Positions 47,758-58,675 are shown, counted from the stretch's first letter. The stretch: 64,000 nt of DNA from Cordia subcordata (GCA_028554755.1 JAPTOF010000024.1:6029001-6093000), one strand, 5' to 3'. Notes: generated by a model not told the origin, from the letters alone. A program made the numbers and translations.

Positions 47758-48208
47758 TAATATGCTCTAAAGGACTCCCATTACTTCTCTTGTAGAAGGA
47801 AGGAAGCATGGCCAACTTATTAGGCTTAATCTCAAGAAGATCTCTTAAATTTCTAAAATGCCTTGCAATCCTATCGGGTTCAAGATTAAGGGGAACAAGG
47901 GGATTTCTAAGGATCTCCTACGAAGCATGCACAAACTATCCTAATTCAAGCCACTTCAACCCCCGAAAACTTCAACAATCCTATGTCTATAGCAAATAAA
48001 CCACAATCCTAGAAAGTCTACTAAAAATAAAAATAGAAGTAGAGATAGATAAGCTAGAACTAAAGCAAGATAATATAAACAATAAACAAGATAAGCAAAA
48101 GCTAAACAAACCATAAAGAAAAAGCAAGAGAACAAGTGAAGCAACTGTCAAAACACACAAACAAAGAATGCAAACCACTGTGCGTCCCCGGCAACAGTGC
48201 TAAGAACT
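47758..48208 (-). pseudogene. Leader, primer site and gag fragment of the Athila derivative
   Basis: On the minus strand, tagcactgttgccgggga (48202-48185) is the Asp-tRNA primer site with three substitutions, 6 nt after the LTR end. A pyrimidine-rich leader follows. At 47829-47758 the frame MLPSFYKRSNGSPLEHITDF is clearly homologous to the gag of the element at 10545 (MLSSFYGRSNESPLAH). It stops at the deletion junction. Confidence 0.78.
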
Positions 48209-48611
48209 TGATGTCGTCTCTCGAGTGCAAGCTCTAAAGACCTGCAAGCACACAGATTGGAGTAGTAGAGTGCATGCAAGAACGGGTGTCGAACCATAGG
48301 CTAAGCATATCTTTTTGGGAATTTTGGATTAACGGGAGCTCGAGAGTAAGAAAATAAAACTACATTTAGAGAATGGAACACAAGGAAATAAGCTAATCTA
48401 GAGGGAACTAACAAATGCAAAGGTGTTAAGTTGACTTTGACTTATGAATGAGTGATTTTATACTCAGATGCTATGGGATTAAAGGGTGATGGCTTACTAT
48501 GGTGATTGCTCTTAGCTAGGTTGCTAATTAGTATCCTAATTTCTCCTTAGGACTCGGTATGGGTCCGTCCCTAGGCGGCACCTCCTAGACCTACGGCATG
48601 GTCCTTATAAC
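48209..48611 (-). repeat. 5' LTR of the Athila derivative, part adjoining the primer site
   Basis: This matches 26143-26614 of the solo LTR up to ctacggcatg-tccttat. It is cut at the MULE insertion, and its last nine bases CCTTATAAC (48603-48611) are the MULE target duplication. Confidence 0.88.
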
Positions 48612-48747
48612 GGATTTTTTTAAAAAATAACACAATTTAAATAATTAATTTAAAAAATAGCCTTGTTTTTAGCTGGGTTTCAAAAATAGCACTTTCGGTT
48701 ATTCAAAAAATGAAAACAGGTATTCAAAAAACAAAAACGTGCAAAAT
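48612..48747. repeat. Left terminal inverted repeat of the MULE
   Basis: ggatttttttaaaaaataac is followed by blocks such as cacaatttaaataattaatt, ttcggttattcaaaaaa and acgtgcaaaat. All recur inverted at 55683-55817. Confidence 0.92.
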
Positions 48748-48764
48748 ATACAACGTATCGTAAC

Positions 48765-48910
48765 AGATGATATTTCGGCTTTTGAATAGCCGAAATCGAC
48801 TATTCAAAAGCCAAAAAATCTGATGCAATGGCACAAATTTTGATTTGTCTTGATTTTTGCTCTTTCGATTATTGAAGAGCCGATTTCAGCTATTCAATAA
48901 CTGATCGTTT
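48765..48910. promoter_or_regulatory. Subterminal palindromic motif cluster, left
   Basis: Copies of a motif approximating ggctattgaatagccgaaa recur in both orientations: ttcggcttttgaatagccga (48776-48795), aatcgactattcaaaagcc, ttcgattattgaagagccga and tcagctattcaataactga. Such arrays at MULE ends are plausible transposase-binding sites; that role is inferred. Confidence 0.5.
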
Positions 48911-49309
48911 TGCTAGAATACCCCCCCTTTCTTCTTCTTCCCCACCTGAGCTCTTGCATATTCCCCCCCTGGTTTTACCCCACGTATTTTTAGCCACCAA
49001 ACTCAAAATCTTGCACAAAAAGCTTCAAGCCTAGGATTTTGCCTCTTATTGTAAGTTTTTTAAAGTTTTTACCGATTTAAAATATTGTTTTTTACGGTTT
49101 TTTCAAGTTGTTTCAGTATATGTATGTTTCATATGTATGTATAGTTGTATACATCATATTTATGTATATATTCATGATGTGTACGTACATATATGTTGTG
49201 CATGTTTATATTACGTATAAAATGAGTGATATGATTATTGATGTTATAGTCGTGTAGTTTAGTTTTAGATGTTGATATTTGAATCACCACGTTGAAATTA
49301 TTATTATTG

Positions 49310-49532
49310 AATTATTATTAGTGTCATGATCATTATTATTTGTATTATTATTATAATTATATTTATTATATAAATTTGTTTTTATTATACTTATTATTGG
49401 TATTATTATTACATTGTTATTGTTATTATTTTCAATATAATAATAATAACAAATTTGATAATAATAGTAGTAATTATTATTGTTATTATTATTATTATTG
49501 GTTTATTATTATGATTGTTATTGTTAGTTTTA

Positions 49533-49604
<72 letters not shown>

Positions 49605-49790
49605 GTTTTATTATTATTATTATTTTTATTAGTTTTATTATTATTACTATTATTATTGGTATGATTATTATTTTTATTATTATTGTTATTATTATTATTA
49701 TTATTATCATTAGTCTTATAGTATTATTATTAGTATTCTCATTGTTATTGTTGTTGTTGTTATTATTATTTTTAGTATTATTATGATTAT
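49310..49790. repeat. Long ATT/TTA trinucleotide tract
   Basis: Nearly 480 bp is dominated by ATT triplets, with the purest block at about 49526-49618. It falls in the predicted leader intron (49051-49846) of the PMD gene. The Ile-rich ORFs on both strands here are artefacts of the repeat. Confidence 0.92.
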
Positions 49791-49846
49791 TATCAATATG
49801 AATTTATATTAATATATTTACTAATCAATTCATTTATTGTTCGTAG

Positions 49847-52312
49847 GTGACACTATAGCCCAGAGACCAGTACTAGAGGACACATCCCTTCTCGTGCACT
49901 ATGCTCAGCATAGGACTCATCTGATGACAAGCATATATAAGGTAGGTCCGAGTACCCAGATGCGATAAGCATCTATATGACGAGCTTGAGCATCCTCGTG
50001 TTCAGGAAGCATTGGCGATTGCAGGCTTTTATGGGTGCTATGTAGCCGGTGGGTAGGAGTTTTATTATCCTATGCTTACTGCCCTAGTTAAGCGGTGGAG
50101 AGCAGAGACGCATACATTCCACCTTACTTGTGGAGAGGCCACCATCACACTGCAGGACTTAGCTATTTTATGGGGTTTACCCGTATAGGGTGATCCTATG
50201 CCGGAGATCGATAAGGCGCGATGCACAGTTGTCGAGTGGCAGCAACTATTCAATGATGTATGTGGCGCAGCACTTCCTCAGGACACCATTAATGCGAGAA
50301 CCGGCAAGGTAAACTTGCATGAGTTGAGGAATGTATACATGTCGACGCGTCTAGAGGAGTACACCCAAGAATAGGGTCAGCATCGTGCCCGTCTGTGGAT
50401 ATTCTCTTTCCTGAACTGCCATCTGTTCGCCGACGCCAGTGGCAACCTGGGAGACATGAATTGGTTGTCTATGCTGCAGGCCTTTGGGAATATTAGACAG
50501 TTGAATTGGGGCGCTGCACCACTTGCATCCATCTACCATCAGTTGGATCTACGTGCATACGGTGATAGAATGAACTTATGCGGCGGGTTTAGTCTGATAC
50601 AGGTATCATATATATACTATACTGTATCTGTAAAATTTATATGAATAGTAATGTTACTAACGTATTGGTTTACGTGCAGTGGTGGCTGTTCGATAGATTT
50701 GACATTTTTAGGCCCAAACTCCATCTGCCGCCAGCATGGCAAGTGTGGCGATCACACCAAGCAGAGGGTAATTGGGCTGGGTTATCGAGGAAGCCCTGTG
50801 GTGCAGTATATTAGCAGCTGAAGGAGTTTCGAGATACTGTTAACGGCGGTTTGTTGGTGATTCACGATGCATTGGACAAGATGCAGTCGGATCAGGTGTG
50901 ATAAGCATATTAAGATTTATAACTGCATATTATATATACTCTTTAAGTTAATAACTATTTAACTTATGTGAGCAACAACATTGACATCACAGTTTGATTG
51001 GAAGCCATACATGAGCACCATGGACCAACTGCCATTGTATTGCACGGAGGGGTTTGATTGGTGGAGAGCATGTGTCCCACTTCTCTTGGGAAGGATGGTG
51101 GAGTATCACAGACCCGATAGGGTTCTACGGCAGTTTGGTTTGCGACAGTCGATCCCAGCCCCACCGTTGCAATTGATGATAGTGGACCATATCCGAGGAA
51201 AAGAGAAAATAAAGGATCCTACCGAGTTAGCTCGGTTGCGTGGTCTATGGGATGCGCAGCAGAGGGTGATCGCCGAGGAGAGCCCAGATGTAGTCCCACT
51301 GTCTCAATACATGTAGTGGTACTGGCGTCACTCTATCATCGTCATAAGTCAATCATTGTCAGAGTAGACGCATACTGGCTACCAAACACAGTCACGGGAC
51401 ACAGATCGTCTGGTAAGTAGTGTATCACAACGTTATCATAATTTTTGCAATAATGATGATGCACATATTATGTAATATGATAATGATGTGCTCTGTGTGT
51501 AGGCTAGTACCATGGGTACCGTGTATCACCACCTATAGTGCGGGTACCAGCAGCATGCACAGGGTACATTTTCTTCTGCAAGTTTCTGGCCAGAGATGCA
51601 CTTTGTGCTTGGCCAGATGCAGCATACATTGACACAGGCATAGTACCAGCATGTGCTCGATACCCCTACAAACTTTGATGTCCCGCCACCAGCGCAGCCG
51701 CATTTCTCAACTTCATCGCAATCGACACCGCCACAGCCCACACCCACATGGCATTACCCGTCGACGCAGTGGACTATCCCAGCATATTGGACTGCGTAGC
51801 CCACGCAGATGTCCCTGTTCCTCACACAGCCCACTCAGGCCACCCCGAGCCCCACCGCTCATTCAGCGCAGCTATCTTCGTCTAGCCATGGCATTAGGGG
51901 GTCGTCTGGTTCCTTCTAGTACGTGTCAGGCAGCCAGCCCTTCTTCTTCTTCATGACGACCCCATTCGTGCCAATCCAACCTGCCCACCCTAGTAGTGGA
52001 TCTGCTTATCAGGGGATTGGGTAACCCCATGATGATACGTTGCGAGTGGAGGATTATCTTCATGATGACCCATAGGTTGAGACTCAACCTTCACAGCCAC
52101 CAGAGGTGCAGCTAGACACGCAGCATGCCCAGGCCTATGGGCAATAGGGATAGGCCAAGCAGGTCCAGCCAGACCCACCACAGGTCCAGCCCGAGCAGGG
52201 ATAGCGGAAGAGAAAGCACCCGCTCGATCAGGGTCCAAGCAGGCGACAGCCCCTACGAGAGAAGAGGGGACACCCTCCAGATTGTGGCACAGGACATCGT
52301 AGGGCTTAGGTA
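49847..52312 (+). pseudogene. Plant mobile domain (PMD/MAIN-like) gene inside the MULE
   Basis: After a probable leader exon ending at 49050 (donor gtaagt) and an intron to 49846 (acceptor gttcgtag), the frame reads VLEDTSLLVHYAQHRTHLM. A frameshift near 49945 leads to [40 protein letters not shown] and [14 protein letters not shown] (50095-50190). Later come NWLSMLQAFGNIRQLNWGAA (to donor 50601), WWLFDRFDIFRPKLHLPPAW (from about 50681), and after another intron DWKPYMSTMDQLPLYC, WRACVPLLLGRM and YHRPDRVLRQFGLRQSIP (51101-51157). The tail (about 51504-52312) is Pro/Gln/Ser-rich and ends with basic RKRKHPLDQGPSRRQP. These blocks are the PMD family hallmarks. In Arabidopsis, MAIN and MAIL1 are host PMD proteins involved in silencing and meristem maintenance; transposon-borne forms also exist. 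Stops at about 50056, 50188, 50372, 50807 and 51315 make this a pseudogene. Confidence 0.85.
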
Positions 52313-52403
52313 TCAGTGGGTGGTTTAGAGTGTATCTATACATGTAACTGGAATAATTTTTGGCATTATTTATTTCTTTTTTTCTTATTAGTCCGATTCT
52401 TGC

Positions 52404-52606
52404 ATTATAATAACAGAGGTTCAATCACTAATGAATATGACATAATAACAAAGGTTCAATCACCGACGAACATTAGATAATAGCAGAGGTTCAATCACTG
52501 ATAAATATTACATAATAACAAAGGTTCAGTCACCAATGAAGATGACATAATAACAAAGGTTCAATCACCGACAAAGATGACATAATAACAAAGTTTCAAT
52601 CACCCT
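52404..52606. repeat. 35-bp minisatellite between convergent MULE genes
   Basis: About five to six copies of a unit of the form cataataacaaaggttcaat-caccgacgaagatga (35-37 bp) run from 52404 to the transposase stop. The last copy (aagtttcaatcaccctg) supplies the stop codon and final codons of the transposase frame. Confidence 0.88.
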
Positions 52607-55080
52607 GTATAGTTTAAACGGTTGTGCCCTAGCTGATGACAATTCGAACACCTTCTCCCACCTACTTGATCCGACTGGTCCATTTCGTTGGGGATACGTC
52701 TACCACCTAGTCTACCTCTCCTTCTTTGGCGCGATCGTGCTTGGTTGGGGACCAGTTTCCATGTGGGTGATAGTGGCCATTAATCCTCATGTCCCAAAGG
52801 CTCGAACGGCATTGAGTATGTTGCAGTGTACGCTGCCACCGTATATTCTTTCGGTATTAACTCATCGATTGGTTTGTTTAGATAACATGCTAATGCCTGT
52901 GCATGCTAACATGGCATATGATACGCTGTCCATTTACCACAAGTACATGTCTTCTCGTTGAATTTCACAACTTGTGTTAGAGGTCTTTTAGTGAATGACG
53001 CGGGTAAACGCCCGACCTATGCCGTACAAGTTGGGAAGTGGAAATTTAAAACACAATGACGGTGTGAATAAGACTCCCACTTCTCAAAAAGTTTCCTTGT
53101 TCTACTTGGGAGCAACATTTGTTGTCCAACCAAATAGCTAGCATTTATGGATCGATTGTAGAAGTATTCCACCAATTTTATGAATATGTGACTGACTAAC
53201 ACAGTTATTGGTAAGCATCTTGCACCAACAAGAACACCATTAAAACATTCGACACTGTTCGTCATCATCATACCCCAACGAGCCCCTCCATCTGAAGAAA
53301 GGGTCCAAAGTACCTTGTCGATTTCAGACAAATAGTCGTACGCCTTCCTCCCAACACCGCTAGGTGTGGGGTCAACTTCAAGAATTTTTTGCATGATTGC
53401 ATTATGCTTGTGAACTTGATGTTCTTTTCCAGCTACCCAACACAAGTCTTTGACGTACTGATTTCGACAAAGCTTCATCACGTTGCTTTTCAAATGGCGA
53501 AGGCAAATACGATGTTTTACACTTAAATGCCCGACTGACGAGATATTTTCCACAACAGCAAGTATCCCTGGGTGATGATCAGATATTAAACAAACCTCTT
53601 CCATATCATGAAGAAAATGCTGCCGCACAAGCCCTAGGAACCATGCCCAACTATCTATTGTCTCAGCATCAACGATGGCAAATGCCAACGGTAATACTTT
53701 TCCTGTTGCATCTGTCATCAATGATGTAAGAAGATGACCCTTGTATAGGCCCTGTAAGTGGGTACCGTCGAGCGTCATCATGGCTCGACAATGCTTCCAT
53801 GCTACGATGCACGGTGCAAAAGCCCAGAAAACATAGTTGAAAATTTTGTACTCTGTCGTGGAACCTTGAAAGAACTTGTAAGTTATGATTGTCCCCGGTA
53901 TCTTTCTCTTCAAAGCTCTAAATAACCGTGGAAGGGACTGATATGAGGTGTGCCAATCGCCATATACAAGTTCGATTGCCTTATTTCGCCCACGCCATGC
54001 CTTCTCGTAAGATATATCCACCTGGAGTGCTTCCTTAACGTGAGCTCAAACAAAACCGACCTCGAAATCAGGTTTATGTTTTACAAAATGTCTTACCATA
54101 AATCCGACCAAATCAGCGGTAAGATTTCTGTGCCCACACCGTCTGTTATGAGCTAAGCAGTTGTGCACCCCGCAGTACTTTGTAATCTCGAATTGTCGGT
54201 GCGTGGATTTTTTAGTGGCACGCAAGTACCATCTACATGGATTATCGTGGCTACTACTTTTGCAAGAAGCGACGTACAAGCTCGGTGTGGACCGGTCGAC
54301 TAAGTACTCTCTTTGTACACTCACTGCGTACATCTGTACGGCCCGTTGCACATCTTTTTTGGTAGGAAAAACCATGCCCAATGTAAGCTCCTTTGTATCT
54401 GGATTTCAAACGGGCTTGGTTGCTGGTATATCCATCCTATCTATGTAGTACTCCTGCGTGGTAGTTTATAACTCAACATTATCCAACTCCTCCACCGTAG
54501 GTACTCCACCGCTGCTCGAACCCCCTTCTATGTTAGAGTTTGCATATTCATCGTATTCATCATCATCGTACCATGCATTTTGTTGGTTCAACTCCACATC
54601 CTCGTCATCTTCTTCCAGCTCGAATTGAAATGTGTCCATATTCAAGTCGACCATCGCATGCGAGCCTTCGGCATTTGATGTCTTAGCCACATTAAACGTG
54701 TCCTGAGGAGACACGTTTAAGTTGGAAGACTCCGGCACGGTCGTCGCCATGTCGTTGCCTTCATCTCAGTAACCAATAAAATTCCCATTCAAATCAGGGA
54801 CACCCTCGTCAGAAAGAGTACCACTGACTTTTTGGGGAATGTACACGTCAATCGTGTCTACGTCCACATAAACATCTGTCGTGCACATGTAATTGGGATG
54901 ACAAGCAATCTCGTACATGTCCCGCAGCTCTTCATCAGAACTGAGTGCACTAACGCTGAAATGCGGATATTGGGAGTTGATGAGTGCTGATTGAAAATGG
55001 TGATGCAACACAACTCTGTCCACGCTGTAACGCAAATTGAGCTTCTCATAAACACTGTAAACGAACTCGTTGTATGACAT
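52600..55080 (-). pseudogene. MuDR/MULE transposase, one frame broken by six stops
   Basis: A single 826-codon frame runs from ATG 55080 to TGA 52600-52602 with no frameshift. It is interrupted only by stops at 54766, 54466, 54046, 53017, 52906 and 52780. The order is an N-terminal region, an acidic stretch (FELEEDDEDVELNQ), a MuDR N-terminal zinc-binding domain (about 54381-54050, CRWYLRATKKSTHRQFEI) and the MULE DDE core. In the core, TLDGTHLQG carries D1 at 53767-53769, LISDHHPGI carries D2, and NSVECFNGVL carries E; CLRHLKSN is the conserved C2H element. A SWIM finger follows (CTCGKWTAYHMPC-stop-HAQ), then a basic linker and a CCHC knuckle, RRCSNCHQLGHNRLNY, with Tyr where the last Cys is expected. 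Each stop fits a C-to-T change in CAA, CAG or CGA. It would cut and paste the element in the nucleus. Confidence 0.92.
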
Positions 55081-55379
55081 TTCTTCTGTTATTTTAACTT
55101 TGCGCCTTGGCTTTGCAATCTCGTACTATACACCGAAAGGGCCATTTATTTTTTGGCCTCCATAATGTAAAATAACGGTTACTGCGTTTAGATTCATATT
55201 ATTTTCAGGATTTGGTATCAAATATTGGGTGGTTTACAAATAAAATTTTTTGGGGTTTCAAGGCTTTTGGCCGAGCTGAAATGATATAATAACAAAACAT
55301 AAGCAAGTGTTTTTTTCCTAATAATAAGCTAAAAAAATTCGAAGCAATGTGTGGAAGCAACGGGAAGGAGGAGGGGGTT

Positions 55380-55680
55380 TATATAGCTATTCGTGATGCT
55401 AAGTTCGTTAGTTGAATATCCGAAATATAGATTTTGGCTATTCAATAAACGAATATGGCTGCTGCCACTTTGTCAGTCACATATTGATTGATGGGAAGTA
55501 AGAATGACGAGACAAACTTTCGACTATTCAATAGCCGAAATTAGCTTTTCAAAACCAGGAATCTGCCAGGTTGCCAGGGGAAAATGTGCTGCACGCTTTT
55601 TCAGCTATTCAATAGCCGAAAATAGATTCCGCTATTTAATAGCCGATTTCAACTATTCAAAAGCCGAAAAATGGTGGAAT
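55380..55680. promoter_or_regulatory. Subterminal palindromic motif cluster, right
   Basis: Further copies: tttcgactattcaatagccg (about 55517), tcagctattcaatagccgaa (about 55602), ccgctatttaatagccgatt and caactattcaaaagccgaaa. They mirror the left cluster. Confidence 0.5.
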
Positions 55681-55682
55681 TT

Positions 55683-55817
55683 ATTTTGCACGTTTTCATT
55701 TTTTGAATACCCGTTTTCGTTTTTTGAATAACCGAAACTGCTATTTTTGAAACCCAACTAAAACAAGGCTATTTTTGAAATTAATTATTTAAATTGTGTT
55801 ATTTGTAACAAAAATCC
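55683..55817. repeat. Right terminal inverted repeat of the MULE
   Basis: The inverted counterpart of 48612-48747, ending gttacaaaaatcc... at the outer edge, with about one difference per ten bases. Confidence 0.92.
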
Positions 55818-57212
55818 CCTTATAACCTAGGGCCTTAAGAGTGACAAACTAGCTTCCTAAGTGACTTAGAATGAACCTACCTTGGTACCTAAACCATTGG
55901 TTGGTTTTAAAGCCAAGACACAGTGTTGCTAAGGTCAACTAAACCTATTCAGAAACCTATTGGCTGGATTTAAAGTCAAGGGAGACTCGACCCAAACTAG
56001 CCCTAGATTACTTGCCGTCATTCTAAGGTCACTTCAGCAAAATTCGACTTTGTTAGCACATTCATACATGTTTTAGGCCATGGTGTTCGTGGATAACGGG
56101 ATCTATTTGACTACCAAACATCGTCATGCTCGAATTACACCATTAGAATTGATTAAGAACCAACATGTATGCATTATTGAAGTCATATTCACTACTATGT
56201 ATGCAAGCATACATATAGACATGAATATAAGCATTACCCACTTTATAGCATCCACATATAAACACATAGACTTGATTATAGCATGGATTAGATGTGTTTA
56301 GCAACAAATGGATATCAATTTATGCACATGCTACTCATTTAAGTATTTTATCAAACACTTAGACATGAATGAGAAAATAACCATTTGAACAAGAAAATCA
56401 AAACATGTTTATATTAAGACATCAAATCCCATATAATAAGTGTATATAGTTAACCCATTCCATAAGCTAAATCACCCTACACAAGTCTACTCAATCATAA
56501 TAGAAAATAGAATGAAAGAGAGATTATGAAGCTTCCCTTTCATCTTAGCTAGCCTTGTACAAATCCCTTGAGCAAACTTTAATCCAAATATTTGAAACCC
56601 TCCAAATTAAGCTTGATTCAAGGTCAGAGAAGTGTGAGAAAATGTGTGTGAGGTGGGGGAGAATTAGGGTTAAGTGCATGAGAAGTAGGTGTGAAGTGTG
56701 TGTGATAGGTCTAAATCTTCTCTCCTCCTTTTTTCTTGTAAAATCGGGCCCTATTATAGATTTTCGTGCACTGTCGATCAACCGGCTTTGGAGGAGTAGT
56801 CAACCGACATTTTCTAGTAGCTCTCTGGAATGGCCGGTTGACCGGCTCAAAGAAGGAACTCGACCGGAAATGTTTTGGTTGCTTTCTGGAGCGGCTGGTC
56901 GACCAGCTTTTCTTCTTGGTCGTCCAGCTAGCTTTTCGTCCTCCATTCTTTGTCTTTTTTGCTTTCGATCTTCTCCCCTTGACCTGTGCATCTTCCATCT
57001 TCATCACCCATTAATGTCCATGCTTCGTTTCATCCTTATCGCTCACCTAAGGCACAAATTTAAGCATTTAGTATAGCATTTGACTTAGAAACTCAACTAT
57101 GTACATTTGCTTATGGTCAAGCCTAACTCTAGTATATGTACTATACTACTGCATCTTTCAAAGCTTAAGATACCTCTTAAACATAGGCAATTACAACATA
57201 AACGCACATAAA
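55818..57212 (-). repeat. 5' LTR of the Athila derivative, distal part
   Basis: This continues the LTR after the MULE (cctagggccttaagagtgac matches 26618 onward) and ends near cacataa at 57212. Eroded GGTCGACC-type palindromes lie at 56770-56920, and the TATA region is tctataatag on the minus strand (around 56755). Confidence 0.87.
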
Positions 57213-58330
57213 AAACTGCTAATGCTCTCTGGACATTTTTGGAAGAATTATTTGTTCAACAGTCTACGGCTCGCAAATCTCTTCTGTGTGCTCAACTTTG
57301 CACCATCAAGAAGTCTTCTCTCTGTCTCAAAATATTTACAGAACATTCTTTTCCTGTCATCCTCTCTTGCTACTATTGGAGATTCCCTCAATGATCTTGA
57401 CCTGGTTCTTGCAACACTTCATGGTTTGCCACCCAAATATCACCCGTTTGTCACTACAATTGAGAACTTGATACCCCCTCCCAGTTTCTTGCAATTATGA
57501 GCTAAGTTACTCACTTATGAACAACATTTGTTGCTTGGCTTTACTTTTGGTTCGACGTCGATGTCTCAATCTGTGTCTTCGCTTGCTACCCAACTCTCTC
57601 AAACATCCATCTAGTCGGCGTTGGTTGCTTAGAGTTCAAATAACAGGACTGTTAATCCATCTGCTCGACATGGCTCTCGAGCTACTAATCATAACCAGCA
57701 AAACAACAATGGGCACCCGAAATTTAAATGCCAAATTTGCTGGAAATTTGGTCACTCCGCTACTTGTTGTCCATACCGTTATTCTCTGTCAAAGAATAAT
57801 GGTGCTCAACCATCTTCAAGTGCCTCCTTTGGATAGTTTGTTGGTGTGCATATGTATCAACCCAATCAAGCCGATACTCCTCCTTTGCTTGTGTTAGTTG
57901 AACAATGGATTCCTGATAGTAGTGCTTCCAATCATATGACTCTAGATTTGACTCTTCCTCACCAAAGTGTTTCGTACTCTGGCAATGACAAGGTTGTCGT
58001 TGGCGATGGTAATGAGGTCTCTGTTGCTAATACAGGTTTTTCTTCTTACTCACATCCTCTTCAGTCTCTTTCTTTACATCGTGTTCTATATGTCCCTTAA
58101 CTTTGCAAAAATTTGTTGTCTATTTCTCAGTTCACAAGAGATAATGTTGTGTCCTTAGAATTTAGTCCTTCTCATTGTCTTGTTAAGGATTTGCAAATAA
58201 GGACTCCGCTCCTTTAGGGTCGCATTGAACCTAATATATATGTGCTTCCTTTACGTCATGATGCCTCTCCATCTTTTGATTTTGCTACATCTCAAGGGGC
58301 GTCCACTTTTATTTTGGAAAGAATTTGGCA
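57213..58330 (+). pseudogene. Copia element 2: rest of gag, zinc knuckle and protease
   Basis: The gag frame interrupted at 47431 resumes at 57218: ANALWTFLEELFVQQSTARK and SLLCAQLCTIKK. After a frameshift it continues SLATIGDSLNDLDLVLATLH and GLPPKYHPFVTTIENL. The zinc knuckle CQICWKFGHSATCC (about 57730-57771) is intact. The protease motif is WIPDSSASNHMT (about 57907), with Ser replacing the Gly of DSGA, so it is inactive. RVLYVP marks the usual post-protease block. Homology fades near 58330 and no integrase follows: the element is truncated against the LINE fragment. Confidence 0.85.
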
Positions 58331-58369
58331 CAAATCTTAAGTCTGAAACTCTCATTTTGGAAATAGAAA

Positions 58370-58675
58370 AAAGATTGCAGCAGAAACGTATGGTGCTAGG
58401 TTCTCGATGTCAGTGCTGTTGTCATGAGGAGACGATGGAGCATAGTTTCTTCAAAGTGGCCAAGGTTTAGCAGGCCCGAACAATTTTGCAGCATTATTTC
58501 GTATCCAATTGGAGAGTTTTGTGGGCGTCAATCAATGGCTCATGAAGTGGTTCACTTCGAACAACAGCACATGTTTGGGCCACATTCGCGAGATGATTCC
58601 CTTGGTTATTTTGTGGTGCATATGGCTGGAGAGGAATGATGCGGAGCATAGTCAACGGGCTGTTAGATTAATTTA
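58370..58675 (+). pseudogene. LINE-type reverse-transcriptase tail (zf-RVT domain) fragment
   Basis: GSRCQCCCHEETMEHSFF holds the Cys/His pattern of the zf-RVT zinc-binding domain found after the RT in plant non-LTR elements and their derivatives. After a one-base shift at about 58447 the frame continues LQSGQGLAGPNNFAALFRIQ, WLMKWFTSNNSTCLGHIREM and PLVILWCIWLERNDAEHSQR to a stop at 58675. The W..RN motif near the end is typical. The RT domain itself is absent, so only the last about 100 residues remain. Confidence 0.72.

Larger units (their letters stand above)
48612..55817. mobile_element. MULE (Mutator-like) transposon carrying a PMD gene
   Basis: A 7.2-kb element with long terminal inverted repeats (48612-48747 and 55683-55817, both starting ggattttt inward) is flanked by a perfect 9-bp duplication CCTTATAAC (48603-48611, 55818-55826), the Mutator hallmark. 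It holds a MuDR-type transposase on the minus strand (52600-55080) and a plant-mobile-domain gene on the plus strand (49847-52312), with the two converging. Subterminal regions repeat a ctattcaatagccgaaa motif. Both genes carry stops, so this copy is non-autonomous now. It lies inside an Athila-derivative LTR, which lies inside copia element 2. Confidence 0.95.
47432..57212 (-). mobile_element. Internally deleted Athila-family element nested in copia 2
   Basis: The element reads on the minus strand: 5' LTR (57212 down to 48209, itself split by the MULE), degraded Asp-type primer site (48185-48202), leader and gag start (48184-47758), then directly the distal part of a second LTR (47757-47432). 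The perfect 5-bp duplication AAACT flanks it (47427-47431 and 57213-57217). Most of gag, all of pol and the start of the 3' LTR are deleted. LTR sequence matches the solo LTR at 26143-28051. Confidence 0.88.

Noticed and set aside
49340..49786. 148-codon Ile-rich ORF (and the antisense 49495-49710)
   Set aside because: Pure product of the ATT trinucleotide tract in the PMD leader intron.
51990..52424. 144-codon minus-strand ORF with Ala/Pro/Gly-rich content
   Set aside because: Antisense shadow of the Pro/Gln-rich PMD tail. No domain, and it overlaps the real frame.
52404..52606. CRISPR-like array
   Set aside because: The 35-37-bp units are contiguous tandem copies without unique spacers, in a plant transposon: a minisatellite.
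54161..54448. 95-codon plus-strand ORF
   Set aside because: Antisense shadow of the MULE transposase N-terminal domain.
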